Notes: generated by a model from the sequence alone, not told the origin. A stretch of 64,000 bases of DNA from Actinobacillus suis ATCC 33415 (GCF_000739435.1 NZ_CP009159.1:1426001-1490000); one strand, 5' to 3'; positions 47,840 through 58,474 are shown, counted from the first letter of the stretch. A program made the numbers and translations.

Positions 47840-48511
47840 CTATTCTGACAAAAATTTATTAACACCTAATATTATTTTTTTAAACTCACTAGTTTTTAAT
47901 ATAGAAACATCCACATGCCAATATCCCTCATCAAAGAATTGTAAGTTTTTTTTCAATGTCATATCTTTATTAAAAAAACGAGATAACTCCCCTAATTCAT
48001 CTATATTCATAGTTTTATTAACTAAAACAATCTTTGTAAAACCATTAAAATTAACTATAAATGGATACACTCCTTTGCCAAAATATTCAAAATCATCAAT
48101 ATCCCATAAATTATTTCTAGTTTCTAACAATCTTTCATTCGATACAATATCATCGATATAATCAAACAAAATTGATTCATCATTTTTTATCAATTCATAG
48201 TCAATAATCCCTTTTTCTATTGCTTTCTCTATACCAAAAAGCGATAAAAAACTTTGTTTAATTAACTCAATCATTAATTCTCGATCAGGTAAATTATAAA
48301 GAAACTCATCTTCTCGATTAAAAATATCATTATTCCAGTCAACCCCCCCCAATAAACATGAATTCATATTATAAGCTAGGTAAGATGGATATAACTTCAT
48401 ATCTAAAATAAGATTTAATGATGAAAATTCTCCAACTAATTTATCAACTTGTATTGCAAAATTACTAAAATTACCCTCTTCATCATAGACTCCTGGATTC
48501 CCAAATATCAT
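47840..48511 (-). CDS. cdiI: CDI immunity protein CdiI for the resident toxin
   Basis: This 223-residue cytoplasmic protein overlaps the cdiA stop by four bases (ATGA), the classic cdiA-cdiI coupling. It begins MIFGNPGVYDEEGNFSNFAI, sharing MIFGNP...FAI with the degenerate immunity remnant at 45813-46275, whose associated toxin tail is also homologous. It should bind and neutralise the CdiA C-terminal toxin. A run of eight C bases (48343-48350, encoding part of LLGGVDW) lies in the coding sequence and could slip. No membrane segments were seen. Its base composition is clearly more AT-rich than cdiA upstream of VENN. Confidence 0.8.
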   Translation of the reverse strand: MIFGNPGVYDEEGNFSNFAIQVDKLVGEFSSLNLILDMKLYPSYLAYNMNSCLLGGVDWNNDIFNREDEFLYNLPDRELMIELIKQSFLSLFGIEKAIEKGIIDYELIKNDESILFDYIDDIVSNERLLETRNNLWDIDDFEYFGKGVYPFIVNFNGFTKIVLVNKTMNIDELGELSRFFNKDMTLKKNLQFFDEGYWHVDVSILKTSEFKKIILGVNKFLSE

Positions 48512-51500
48512 TTTTTTCTAACCTCTTTCTCTGTTGTACCTAATTTTTTTAAAATATCATTACTAATATTTTTTGTATCTAAAATTTGTGATGCCGGTTG
48601 ATCCCTTCCTGTCCGTCCAGCCCAATGCCATTCTGTCCCCTCTTTATTAGAATTAAATTGATGAATGTTTCCTTGAGAATCAATTGAATAGCGTTTTTTC
48701 CCATCTACTACAGAATTTCTAAAAAGTTCTAATGAATTTCTAGGCTCTATCCCTGCATTTGGTCTATTTCCTGGCATACCTTTAGTGTGTTTCGCATTAG
48801 ATTTATATGTAACTTCTTTATCTGCTATCTGTACTTTTTCTGGATTTGGATATGGAATTGCAGAACCTCTATCCACTTTATTCGACTTCTTCGCAAAATC
48901 AACTTGAGTCGGCTTATGTCCTAATCGTTCCTTGCCAACAATCTGTGCCGCATTTACACCAAATTCAAGTGCATTTTCCGCAAAACTATGTCTCGCTTTT
49001 AATGCATTTATTGACTTCGTATTTTCCTCTTCCACCAACGTTAAAAAGCGAGAACGCTCTTCTGTCGATAAACCTGACATCCACCCCCAAATTAAACCTG
49101 AATAATCTGCCGCAAGTTCCGTTGCATTCCCTAGCATTCCTTCAACCGGCAAACGGCAACTTTCACCACAATCACTCAAAAGCGCTTCTCTTTGGGCTTG
49201 ACTTAACTGACGATAATGTTTATAGACTGCCTCAACATCTTCCCCATTTTCTATCGCCTTACGAATATCTCTATATAATGCTGCAACATCTTTTGATGAT
49301 AAAGCATTATTCTCCACCGCATTCTTCGCTACCTCTACACCTGTGCTCACTGCATTTAGTGTTTCTACACTTGAACCACCATTCACTGCTCCTGATGCTA
49401 AACCGGCTAAGGCTTTGCTGAGCGCTAATACCTCCTCTTTTTCTTCCGTCGTCAGTTCATGCGGCTCTTTTTCATAAAGCCCCTGCGTAAGTACTCTTGC
49501 GCCTATCTCTGCAGCGCCTGCCGCAACGGCTCCTGTACTCGCTTTTCCGCCAGCCAGCTCCGCTTCTATTGCTCCCCATAATACATGGGCTGCAATATTT
49601 GCCGATTCACTCTGCTCTGTCAGCTGTTTTATCGCTCTATTCACATACGGAGACGCTGCTCCCGCTACTACCGCTTCTGTTGGTTTACCTGCGATAGCTA
49701 AACTGATTGCCGTAGTAACCGCATCAACTTTGCGTTTATACTCTCCCGAAGTTTGCCATTTCTCTGCTTCTTCTTTCTTCTGAATTGCTTCAGCTACTTT
49801 TCCAGCTTTCTCAAGCTCCTCTGCCTCTTGATTTAGTTCTTTTGCTTTACTTTCTGTATAAGCTTGAGCTGCCGCACCAATATCACCCACTGCCGCTGAA
49901 AGTACCTGTTGGTCTTTCAACTTCTGTTTGATATCAAACGTCGCTTCAACCTGTTTATTCGCTTGGTTTAAGTCTGTGTTTAGCCCTAGCGCTTCTGCCG
50001 TCGTTTCGGTCGGTTGGCTATCTTTGTTTAAGGTGATTTTGCCTTCCGTTAACGTTGCTTTGGTCACACTACTATCACTTTCGCTATCATACATCGGGAC
50101 TGTCGGGTTGATAGCGTTACTTTGCGTTGTCCCCGTCAGTTTCGCTAAGTCCGCTTGCTGTTTCGCTCCTTCTTTGCTTGCCGCTTCCGCATTACCTAAT
50201 TTATTCAGGTTAGCCGATACACTCATGCCGCCCGTTAAGGCTTTGCTCTCGCTTTCATTCTCAATATCTTTAAAAGCAAGCGTATTTGTGCTTAATTCAC
50301 TCTTATTCGGGTTCGTACTCGCTATCGCGCCGCCATTTAGCTGTACGTGGTCTGCATTAACATGATAACCGCCCTCTTCCGCAAATAAACCCGATTGCTC
50401 TACCACTTGCTTGCTGTTCGATTTACCACTCGAGGCATTGCCGTAACCGCTTCCGCCCCATGCCGTACCCAGTGCGACTTGCACGCGTCCGCCTGCACCT
50501 ACACTGCTGCTCTTAGAATGATGTTCATCTTGACGGCTTTCTACCGTTAACACTCCACCCACATCCGCATTAATGGTTTTTCCTTTCGCTACTGCGCCTG
50601 CTAATGTGGTATCTCCCCCACTTTTTAACGTGATGGTTTCACTGTCTAAGTGGCTATTATTTTGTACGACATGCTGTTCGTCTTGTTTACCTTTCGTAAA
50701 ACCGCCTTGTACATAAATATACACCCCAGTTTGAGCTCCTACCGCTACACCAGCCCCCACTTCAACACCACTGCTTTGCTGTTTACCTTTTTGCTTCGCT
50801 GTGCTTTGGCTTGATTCCACGATGAGGTCTTTATGTGCATCTAACGTAATTGAGCTATCCGCTAAGCGATTGCCTTCACTGTCTCGGCTAACAAAGTCCG
50901 TCTGCTTCGCTTGAATATCTCCGCTTCTTGATTTTACGCTGATATGTTGCGCATTTACCACATTACCTTGCGCTTCTGACTGTGCGGATTCCATTCGCTC
51001 TCGGCTATGGCTATAGCCGGTACCCGCTTCCACGCGCAACAATGCTCCGCCTGCCGCTGCATTGGCATAAGCAGAATAGCCTTTTGCCGCAACGCCTAAC
51101 GCTTGTGCTGCTCTGACTCTATCATTCGCATCTTTATTTTCTATCGCACTTTCTACCGCCTGCACTAAATCAATAATCGGCGAACCTACTCGGGCAAATG
51201 TCCCCATTTTTAGATCGCTTTTATGGCTTGAACTTGTGCCTGTATTATGTGCAACATCAAAGGTGACTTTTTCCGCCTCGATATCTATGCGTTTTTTCGC
51301 CAAAATTTGGCCGCTTGTTTGGTGGAAATCATTACCTGCTTCAATATCAACATTACCGTTTAAGCTTGCGATAGTTGCTCCGCTGTGGCTTACGCTATCA
51401 TGACTCTCACTACTTAATTGACGATGGTATCCGCCAAAACGCTCCGTTTCTGATACGACCGCTTCGCCGATATGGTGTTTTTTACTTGAGGTCGATTGCC

Positions 51501-54500
51501 CCACTCGTTTTTCAGCGGTTGTTAATACCACATCTCCACCTGCGAAAATGCGGTTATCTCCTTCGCTCACTAACTGAGTACCGGCTAAACGAACATCCCC
51601 TTGCTTCGCTGTTACGCTGCTATTACCACCAAATGATAAAACACTTGCCTGCGCAGTAACCGTATCACCTTCACCCAATTCTTTTTCATTAAAAATACCC
51701 GCTGCTGAAGTCACGCCTTTTGAGCCGTTTAATTCAATACCTTTACGGGTTGAACGATTATTTTGTGAAGTTGATGAAGTGGCTACATCAAGCTGAACAT
51801 CTCTCTTCGCCCATAATGAGCCATCTCCTTTCGCAGAGAGCTGTGAGCCTTGAGAAGTAATATCGCCCTCTCTTGCAGTAATACTTAAATTACCGCCGGC
51901 ATTTACATGTCCAATGACAGCTGTTTCTTTTTGAGTGTTCTTATTCAGCTCACTTTTTTGCGTTTTAAAATAAGGACTTCCCGGATTCATCGCTTGGTTC
52001 GTCGTTTTAGAAATCGCTTCCGCCGCTGTTAAGATTTTTCCGATAATCCCAGCCGCTGAACCTTGTGACGCTTGCTCACCAAAGTTATCTTTTGCCACTT
52101 GTACAGGGTTATATACCGCACTCACACCAAAGCCGGTAGATTTTGACTTATAGCTGAATTGATTATTTTCATGCTCTGTCATGGCATTTAAGTGAACGTT
52201 ATTACCTTCAATAGCAATATCTCTTCCGGCATTCATTCTTGCCGCATTGCTTGTAACATCACCATGAATAGAAGATATGGTTAAATTACCTGATACCGAG
52301 TTTAATACCGTAGTCGCAATACTTGTCGCTACATTTTTATCTCTCATATCAGATTTATTTTTCGAATAACCGACAGAGGCAACACCTCTACTTTTCGAAG
52401 CTGAAAGCCCACTGCTTTTACGAATTTCTTTTTCGCTTTTTGTCTCTGTATTTTCTGCGGCACCTAATATGATATCTTTCTCAGCAAATGCAGTAATGTC
52501 ATTTAACGCAATAATCTCTGCCGCGGTTAAATCAAGGTGACCTTTGCGTGAGTCTAAATAAACATCTTTAGCAGCAAGTACACTACCTTTATGCGATGTC
52601 ACATCTCTCGTTTTTTCTGTTTCTAAGCTTGAAGAGCCAAAAGCATTGCGCTTTTTATATTTATGGTATTCTTCATATTCGCCTGAACGTAATGCTGTAC
52701 CAAGTACTAAATCATTTTCAGCTAATGCAGCTAAACGCTCTTTCGCACCGAGTTCTGCGCCTTCAGCAGTAAGCGTATTCGCAACTAAAGTCACATTGCC
52801 GTTACCCGATACACGGCTTACCACTACATCTTGTACTGCTTCATTACGATAGTGATTGCCGCCGCCCATTTTCTCATCAAAACCGACTGCAACCGTGCCT
52901 AAATGCATTTGGTCTTTTGCTTTGAGATAAGTTAAACCTTGACCGTCATTAATAATATCCGAGCCGTTAAGGGTGATATTATTCGCCGTCACCTGTAAGG
53001 TGCCGTTTGCATCTTTTACATGTAATAACGCTTTACGATCTAGCGTGGTTTGTTTACGTTTAAAACCGTCTAAATCAATTTCAGTATCTCGGGTGGTTGA
53101 AGAATGTGTAAAATTCCCTGCAACATCGAGGAATAATGCACTATTTGCTTCCATAACACCGCCATTGTTTTCCGCATCACCGGAAACTTTACCTTGCAAT
53201 ATACCGCCGGAAATCTTACCGCTATTTACCAATTTATCTGCTGCGAATTTTACAAAATTACGGCCGGCAATCGTCCCTTCATTAATTAATGAAGTAGAAT
53301 TTACATTCATTTTATCAGCAGAAATCAATGTACCTTTACCGCTAATATCACCTTTGCGAGCAACCGCATACACTTTCGGCACTAAAACTTGTTCTACTTG
53401 ACCATTTGGTAATGTCACACTTTCGGTCTCTAACCAGACGATATCGGAAGTTAGCTGAGCCACCTGACTTGAGCTTAATGCAATCCCCGGACGTAAGTTA
53501 AATTTTTGCGCAAAAGTTACACCGGCATCCATTAATGCTTTATATTGGTCGTCAAAAGTTTCAAACTCACCTAAGAATTGTCTTCCGGTCAGCTTATTGA
53601 TTTGCTCTCTCACTAAACGCTGTTCATAAAAACCATCGCCCAAGCGTTTATGCACCGCTTCGTGTTCTGAACGAAGGGCGTTATACATATAATCACTCGC
53701 TAACCATCTTTTTCGGTCAGTAAAATCCGGATCCGTCTCAATTAAGACGTGACTATCCGCATCAGGGTTAATTTTATATAAACTCTGATTTGGTAAGCGG
53801 GTATCCGCTTTCACGCTGCGGATTTCTATTCCGTCTTGGGAGGTTGGAATTGCCGAAATAGTTAATTCTTTAAATTTTGGTGCATCTTCTTGTAAAGGCT
53901 TAAGAGCCAATTCATTTCCTTGAGACGAGATCCCATTTGCGTCTACTGAATTAACATAACCATTGAACTCACTTGGTGTAATATCATTTCTTTCTTGCCA
54001 AATTCCCATATCCTTATGAGTTTCATTAATACGCATTAATGGACCATGGCTATTATCTTTACGCTGGAAATAGCGTCTATGCCCCCCTCGCCATACTGTA
54101 TAAGAGAAATGGCGATTCCCTTCCTCAATATCTTGATGGATAGCATCTTCATCATCTCTATTTTCTAACTTACCGCTCCCTACTTGCTCAATACCTTTAG
54201 CAATTACCCAGCTTTTATCATTTAAGAATCGTTCGCTATTATAGGTGATTCCTCCCCCTGCAAGAATCTGAGCAGGCGCAGTACGAGTGGTTACATTCTC
54301 TTTAATATATTCCTTTTTAACATTAATTGCCCAGAAACGATCATACACATCACCAACAATTTCTTTATTATGTGCATCAATCGCTTCTGTCAGTGCTTTG
54401 AGTTTATCACCATGTTTATTTGTCCATTCTTGTAATGGCTTCATTAACTCATAGTCTTTTTTGGCTTGAACGGCTTTATCATAAGCCTCTTTTTCTTTGC

Positions 54501-57297
54501 GATAATTTTCTAGTTTCGTCTGAAATACTTCTTCACTCTCATTAGCTTGTTTGGTTGGTTGTACTGGTAATGGTGGAATTACAGGCAAAGTTTGCATCTC
54601 TTCTTGCTGATCTAATTTAGCAATTTCTTCATCTGAAAGAGAGCTTAACTTCTCATCATTCAATTCTGAGCGTTTTAAATATGCAGCCATTTCCGGAGTA
54701 ATTTCAGGCACATCTTCTGTTGGAGCCTCAATACCAAAGTATCCCCAAACGGGGCTATCTTTTTTATAAATACCCGCAGCTAATGGCTTACAATTCTGAT
54801 TATCGTCACAATTAACCTGATTAGGAGATGCTAATACTTTACCTTTGATTTGAGCCGTATTCGTAATAACTTCCAAATTATTCACATTATATTTGCGCAT
54901 CCATTTCCATGTACGGCTAAATCCGATCCGCTGTAATTCATCAGTACTGATATACGGCAACTTACCGTTGTTATAAGGTTGATCAACTTTAGTTGCCTCT
55001 CCCTCCGGTAAAATATAATTCTTATCTACCTCATTTATAGGACCGACAATTTGTAATTCGGAACGATAGTACTTATTAATATTTTCAATATTCTTAATAT
55101 TCAGTACCGTATGTCCTACCGCTTCTATCACACTACTAATATTTTTGAACGAGTCTGCTTGTCCTTCTGCAAGATCTTGCTCATTTAATTCACTACCAAA
55201 AACAATATCTCCACCACTATAAATATAACCGCCACCTTTTAGGTTTTGATCATAAGTAGCCATTTCATTCGTAATCGTTTTACTTGCTAAATCCAAACGT
55301 TTACGAGCCGCAATTGTTGCAGCTTTTCCATTCTCATCTTGATTAAGAATATTTTCAGCACCAAGCGCAACATAATCACCATAAATACGGCCAGAACCTT
55401 TATTCTCGATTACTTTAGCTTTAACGACAGTTTTTGATGTATCGTCTTCATTAAAACTATTGATTAAGCCTCTATTTTCAACTTTGTCATTTACTGTGAT
55501 ACGAGTATGCCCTGAACTAATACGACCGTCAGCCGCATTGTTTAAACTTTGCGCCGTTAAGGTTAACTTATCATTAGCTGATAATTTATGATTATTGACC
55601 AAATTACCAAGCGTCTCGATAGCAAGGGTACTTTTTGCATTAATATTATTCTTAGTATTAAAATCATCTTTCTGTTTAATACTTAGATCTTTAGCTTCTA
55701 AATGTCCATCTTCACTGATCGCTTTAGCCTCAACAGATAATCTCTTTTCTGCTTGGATCTTACCTTCTTTATTTGTCACTATAAGATCAGTTTGATAACC
55801 TGAAATCGATAACCCTCCCCAACTTAAAATCTCACCAGCCTGATTGTTTACTGCCTTAGCAATATTCAGTAAGCCCTCGCTTTCCAGATAAATACCGCCT
55901 TTTTCGTTTTCTAAACGATCCGAAGTTAGCGTCAGTTTTTGTGCAATAATACCTTGTGTCGGTGTTTTACCTTGAGCGATAGTGCCGTTATTTTCAAAAA
56001 TTGGTGTATTCACCACTAATGGTGCACCAGCTTCAATTAACGAGCCGTTTTCCGCTACTTTATTATTCAAGATATGTGATGCCGTGATGGTTCCGCCCTG
56101 CTGCGTTTGAATAAAACCACCTTGGTTATCAAGTAACGCTGTATTGATAATAAGTTGCGCTAAACTCTGAATTTTTCCATCCTGAGTATTTGTAAGCTGC
56201 TGACCATTGGTATTGATCTGCTGATTTTCCGTAGAGAAAAGCGTACCCTGCTGATTATTAATTTCAGCCGAATCAATTTGTAATGCTTTTCCGGATAAAA
56301 TTTGACCTTGTTGGTTATTCAAAGCTTGTTTCTGTGTATCTAAAACAAGGTTATCTTGTGCTGTATAAAGCGTTCCTTGCTTATTATCCACTCCGTAAGC
56401 GGTTAAATTTAGCTGATTTTTTGCAGAAATCGTGCCTTGTTGATTATTCAGTAAACCTGAGACATTTAAATCCACACTGCTGTTTTGGCTGGCAATCACG
56501 CCTTGTTGGTTATTTAATTTTTGACTATTAATCGTTTGTGCTTTATTGCTAACCAAATAACCTAATTGGTTATTCAGTGCTTGCGTTTTGATATTCATTT
56601 CCGCATTCGAAACTAAACGCCCTTTCGTATTATCGAGTTGCTCCGCTTCAACGGTAAATTTACCTTGTGTTTTTATCGCACCGCCTTGGTTATTTATTGT
56701 TTTGGCTTTGAGGGCAAAATCTTGCTCACCGGTCTGCTCCCAAACCGCATTTTTTGTGTTTAAGTCAGCTTGTGTCGTTTGAATATGTGTTGCACTGACG
56801 TGGCTACCTTCAGTAGATAATGTTTTAGGCGTGTTTAAACGTAGCGTCTCTTTAGCGCTGAGTTTGGCTTGGTTTGCTTGAATATCGCCCGTTTTAGCAT
56901 GAACATCAATTTGGTTGGCACTGGTTTGGCTTTTGTTTAAATCTGCTTTGTCCGCCTTGATTTGTAGCGTACCGCTTGCAATATTTTTACCATTTAACAC
57001 CGCTTGTTGGCGTGTGCTAATCTGAATATCCTTACTATTATCCGTTTGTGGCGAGAGCTGACGAGCTTCACCTTGCGCCGTCTGCTGAATCTCTACGCCG
57101 GCAGCAATCAGTGACGATTCACTTGCTTCCACTCGATCGGCATCAAAACTGATTTTTCCTTTCGCAACGGTTTCACCGGTTTGGCGGATATCCTTCGCTG
57201 CACGCTGTTGAATCTCCCCTTGGCGAGCCACAATTGAGCCCTGTTGTTGGATATCAGCTTGGCTAGTTAAAACGATATTGCCTTGTTTGGTTTCCAA
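48508..57297 (-). CDS. cdiA: CdiA/FhaB-type contact-dependent inhibition exoprotein, main part (5'-frameshifted)
   Basis: 2929 codons of a two-partner-secreted filament. From the N-terminal end come FHA-1-type repeats (LNNQQGTI, around 55.9-56.7 kb). A non-repetitive, Glu/Lys-rich and Pro-rich segment follows (about 53.3-54.9 kb, PVIPPLPVQPTK), in the position of a receptor-binding region. FHA-2-like repeats come next, then an Ala/Gly-rich pretoxin ending in AVENNAL (VENN at 49306-49317) and a toxin of about 266 residues. The toxin family is not recognised (GNIHQFNSNKEGTEWHW near the end). The first residues (METKQGN) are not a real start: the frame continues from 57267-58421 after a 5-base duplication. 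Confidence 0.9.
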   Translation of the reverse strand: METKQGNIVLTSQADIQQQGSIVARQGEIQQRAAKDIRQTGETVAKGKISFDADRVEASESSLIAAGVEIQQTAQGEARQLSPQTDNSKDIQISTRQQAVLNGKNIASGTLQIKADKADLNKSQTSANQIDVHAKTGDIQANQAKLSAKETLRLNTPKTLSTEGSHVSATHIQTTQADLNTKNAVWEQTGEQDFALKAKTINNQGGAIKTQGKFTVEAEQLDNTKGRLVSNAEMNIKTQALNNQLGYLVSNKAQTINSQKLNNQQGVIASQNSSVDLNVSGLLNNQQGTISAKNQLNLTAYGVDNKQGTLYTAQDNLVLDTQKQALNNQQGQILSGKALQIDSAEINNQQGTLFSTENQQINTNGQQLTNTQDGKIQSLAQLIINTALLDNQGGFIQTQQGGTITASHILNNKVAENGSLIEAGAPLVVNTPIFENNGTIAQGKTPTQGIIAQKLTLTSDRLENEKGGIYLESEGLLNIAKAVNNQAGEILSWGGLSISGYQTDLIVTNKEGKIQAEKRLSVEAKAISEDGHLEAKDLSIKQKDDFNTKNNINAKSTLAIETLGNLVNNHKLSANDKLTLTAQSLNNAADGRISSGHTRITVNDKVENRGLINSFNEDDTSKTVVKAKVIENKGSGRIYGDYVALGAENILNQDENGKAATIAARKRLDLASKTITNEMATYDQNLKGGGYIYSGGDIVFGSELNEQDLAEGQADSFKNISSVIEAVGHTVLNIKNIENINKYYRSELQIVGPINEVDKNYILPEGEATKVDQPYNNGKLPYISTDELQRIGFSRTWKWMRKYNVNNLEVITNTAQIKGKVLASPNQVNCDDNQNCKPLAAGIYKKDSPVWGYFGIEAPTEDVPEITPEMAAYLKRSELNDEKLSSLSDEEIAKLDQQEEMQTLPVIPPLPVQPTKQANESEEVFQTKLENYRKEKEAYDKAVQAKKDYELMKPLQEWTNKHGDKLKALTEAIDAHNKEIVGDVYDRFWAINVKKEYIKENVTTRTAPAQILAGGGITYNSERFLNDKSWVIAKGIEQVGSGKLENRDDEDAIHQDIEEGNRHFSYTVWRGGHRRYFQRKDNSHGPLMRINETHKDMGIWQERNDITPSEFNGYVNSVDANGISSQGNELALKPLQEDAPKFKELTISAIPTSQDGIEIRSVKADTRLPNQSLYKINPDADSHVLIETDPDFTDRKRWLASDYMYNALRSEHEAVHKRLGDGFYEQRLVREQINKLTGRQFLGEFETFDDQYKALMDAGVTFAQKFNLRPGIALSSSQVAQLTSDIVWLETESVTLPNGQVEQVLVPKVYAVARKGDISGKGTLISADKMNVNSTSLINEGTIAGRNFVKFAADKLVNSGKISGGILQGKVSGDAENNGGVMEANSALFLDVAGNFTHSSTTRDTEIDLDGFKRKQTTLDRKALLHVKDANGTLQVTANNITLNGSDIINDGQGLTYLKAKDQMHLGTVAVGFDEKMGGGNHYRNEAVQDVVVSRVSGNGNVTLVANTLTAEGAELGAKERLAALAENDLVLGTALRSGEYEEYHKYKKRNAFGSSSLETEKTRDVTSHKGSVLAAKDVYLDSRKGHLDLTAAEIIALNDITAFAEKDIILGAAENTETKSEKEIRKSSGLSASKSRGVASVGYSKNKSDMRDKNVATSIATTVLNSVSGNLTISSIHGDVTSNAARMNAGRDIAIEGNNVHLNAMTEHENNQFSYKSKSTGFGVSAVYNPVQVAKDNFGEQASQGSAAGIIGKILTAAEAISKTTNQAMNPGSPYFKTQKSELNKNTQKETAVIGHVNAGGNLSITAREGDITSQGSQLSAKGDGSLWAKRDVQLDVATSSTSQNNRSTRKGIELNGSKGVTSAAGIFNEKELGEGDTVTAQASVLSFGGNSSVTAKQGDVRLAGTQLVSEGDNRIFAGGDVVLTTAEKRVGQSTSSKKHHIGEAVVSETERFGGYHRQLSSESHDSVSHSGATIASLNGNVDIEAGNDFHQTSGQILAKKRIDIEAEKVTFDVAHNTGTSSSHKSDLKMGTFARVGSPIIDLVQAVESAIENKDANDRVRAAQALGVAAKGYSAYANAAAGGALLRVEAGTGYSHSRERMESAQSEAQGNVVNAQHISVKSRSGDIQAKQTDFVSRDSEGNRLADSSITLDAHKDLIVESSQSTAKQKGKQQSSGVEVGAGVAVGAQTGVYIYVQGGFTKGKQDEQHVVQNNSHLDSETITLKSGGDTTLAGAVAKGKTINADVGGVLTVESRQDEHHSKSSSVGAGGRVQVALGTAWGGSGYGNASSGKSNSKQVVEQSGLFAEEGGYHVNADHVQLNGGAIASTNPNKSELSTNTLAFKDIENESESKALTGGMSVSANLNKLGNAEAASKEGAKQQADLAKLTGTTQSNAINPTVPMYDSESDSSVTKATLTEGKITLNKDSQPTETTAEALGLNTDLNQANKQVEATFDIKQKLKDQQVLSAAVGDIGAAAQAYTESKAKELNQEAEELEKAGKVAEAIQKKEEAEKWQTSGEYKRKVDAVTTAISLAIAGKPTEAVVAGAASPYVNRAIKQLTEQSESANIAAHVLWGAIEAELAGGKASTGAVAAGAAEIGARVLTQGLYEKEPHELTTEEKEEVLALSKALAGLASGAVNGGSSVETLNAVSTGVEVAKNAVENNALSSKDVAALYRDIRKAIENGEDVEAVYKHYRQLSQAQREALLSDCGESCRLPVEGMLGNATELAADYSGLIWGWMSGLSTEERSRFLTLVEEENTKSINALKARHSFAENALEFGVNAAQIVGKERLGHKPTQVDFAKKSNKVDRGSAIPYPNPEKVQIADKEVTYKSNAKHTKGMPGNRPNAGIEPRNSLELFRNSVVDGKKRYSIDSQGNIHQFNSNKEGTEWHWAGRTGRDQPASQILDTKNISNDILKKLGTTEKEVRKK

Positions 57298-58421
57298 TTT
57301 TCCGTGGTTTTCAATCCCTTGTTTTGTTTTGCACTTAGCTCCGCTTGGTTTTCACCACTCATCAGGCCTTGGTTAACAATACGTCCTTGCGAATCAATTT
57401 TGACATTTTCGCTGCTTGCACCGATATGACCGGCATTACGTACACCTAAGCCTTGTTCCGTACCAATAAGGTGCACTTTTCCTGCATACATCCCGCCCAA
57501 TTCGCTGATATCGAGCGCATATTGAGGAGGCGCATTGGTTACAGACGTTTGAGCACTTTGTTTGGCAGTATTGATAATTTGTAAGTCACTGTCCGAATCG
57601 GTTTCCATGCGGGCTTTCACCATATTTTTACCAGTGACTGCCGTAAGCTTTTTCTTACTCCATACGCCGGCATTGATTTCGGTTTCTTTAGCAATAATAT
57701 CGGTGTAGTCCACTCGGCTATTATCTAAGCCTTTACCGGACACTTTTACTTTACCTTTTTCCACCACAAAGCTGTCTAAATTACCTTGTTTGATTTGTGG
57801 TTTGCCGGTCGTCAGAGTAGCTCTATCCGAATTAATAATACCGCAACCTTCGCAATGTAAGCCGCTTGGGTTGGCGATAATTACATCCGCCTTTTTACCC
57901 GCTACTTCCACATAACCTTTTAACACACTCGGGTCATTTGAATTGACTTCATTTAAAATCACTTTAGCTTCGCCACGGGCTAAATAAGGGTTGCCTTGAA
58001 TCATTCCCGCTTGTTGCGTTTGAGTTTGGGTGCGGCTGTTGTTAAGAATCGCCCCTTTAGTATCCACATCAAATTTGCTGTATTTATTATGTGAAAGCCC
58101 TTTATCATTTGGGGTTTGAATATTGACTTGTGGTAAGCCGTTCGCCGTTTTTAATACGATCGGTTGTTCATGTTTTGGCGCACTTTTATCCGCTTGGATA
58201 ATTAATTCTGCCAGTGCGTTTTCTGAGAAGCTGACAAAGCCTAAAGCGCAAAATAAGCTAAAGGTAAGCGGTCTGATTTTGCAAAAAATTGACGAAATTA
58301 ACCCGCTTGTCGAGCTAGCAGAAGCTTCGCCGCCTTTGCCTTCAGATTTGGCTAATTCAGACACTACCACAAGGCGTTGTAGAGTTTTACTAAAAATGAC
58401 TCGGAAAGATTTTTTATTCAT
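57267..58421 (-). CDS. cdiA: CdiA N-terminal secretion domain (separated from cdiA by a frameshift)
   Basis: 384 codons with the extended signal peptide of large exoproteins (MNKKSFRVIFSKTLQRLVVV) and a hydrophobic core (LTFSLFCALGFVSFSENALA). The TPS haemagglutination-activity domain follows (QVNIQTPNDKGLSHNKYSKFDV, then IIANPSGLHCEGCGIINSDRATL). The frame ends at 57267 in sequence that is not CdiA-like. Removing one of two tandem CAAAA units at 57319-57331 (plus: TTTTGTTTTG) joins AKQG to IENHGKLETKQGN and hence to the main part. As written, the cell would export only a short peptide. Signal-peptide codons contain an inverted uptake-signal pair (58265-58311). Confidence 0.9.
   Translation of the reverse strand: MNKKSFRVIFSKTLQRLVVVSELAKSEGKGGEASASSTSGLISSIFCKIRPLTFSLFCALGFVSFSENALAELIIQADKSAPKHEQPIVLKTANGLPQVNIQTPNDKGLSHNKYSKFDVDTKGAILNNSRTQTQTQQAGMIQGNPYLARGEAKVILNEVNSNDPSVLKGYVEVAGKKADVIIANPSGLHCEGCGIINSDRATLTTGKPQIKQGNLDSFVVEKGKVKVSGKGLDNSRVDYTDIIAKETEINAGVWSKKKLTAVTGKNMVKARMETDSDSDLQIINTAKQSAQTSVTNAPPQYALDISELGGMYAGKVHLIGTEQGLGVRNAGHIGASSENVKIDSQGRIVNQGLMSGENQAELSAKQNKGLKTTENWKPNKAISF
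58265..58311. repeat. Inverted uptake-signal pair in the cdiA signal-peptide region
   Basis: TAAGCGGTCTGATTTTGCAA and AAATTAACCCGCTTGTC flank the middle of the extended signal peptide. The pair is translated as SGLISSIFCKIRPLTF, between the conserved extension and the hydrophobic core. Confidence 0.65.
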
Positions 58422-58474
58422 GATGTTATTCCTTTAATAAATTCTTGTAATACATAATCTGCGATAAGCATCGG

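Noticed and set aside
48846-49421. Plus-strand 191-codon frame opposite the cdiA toxin region
   Set aside because: Antisense shadow, Leu/His/Pro-rich, no ribosome-binding site and no plausible product.
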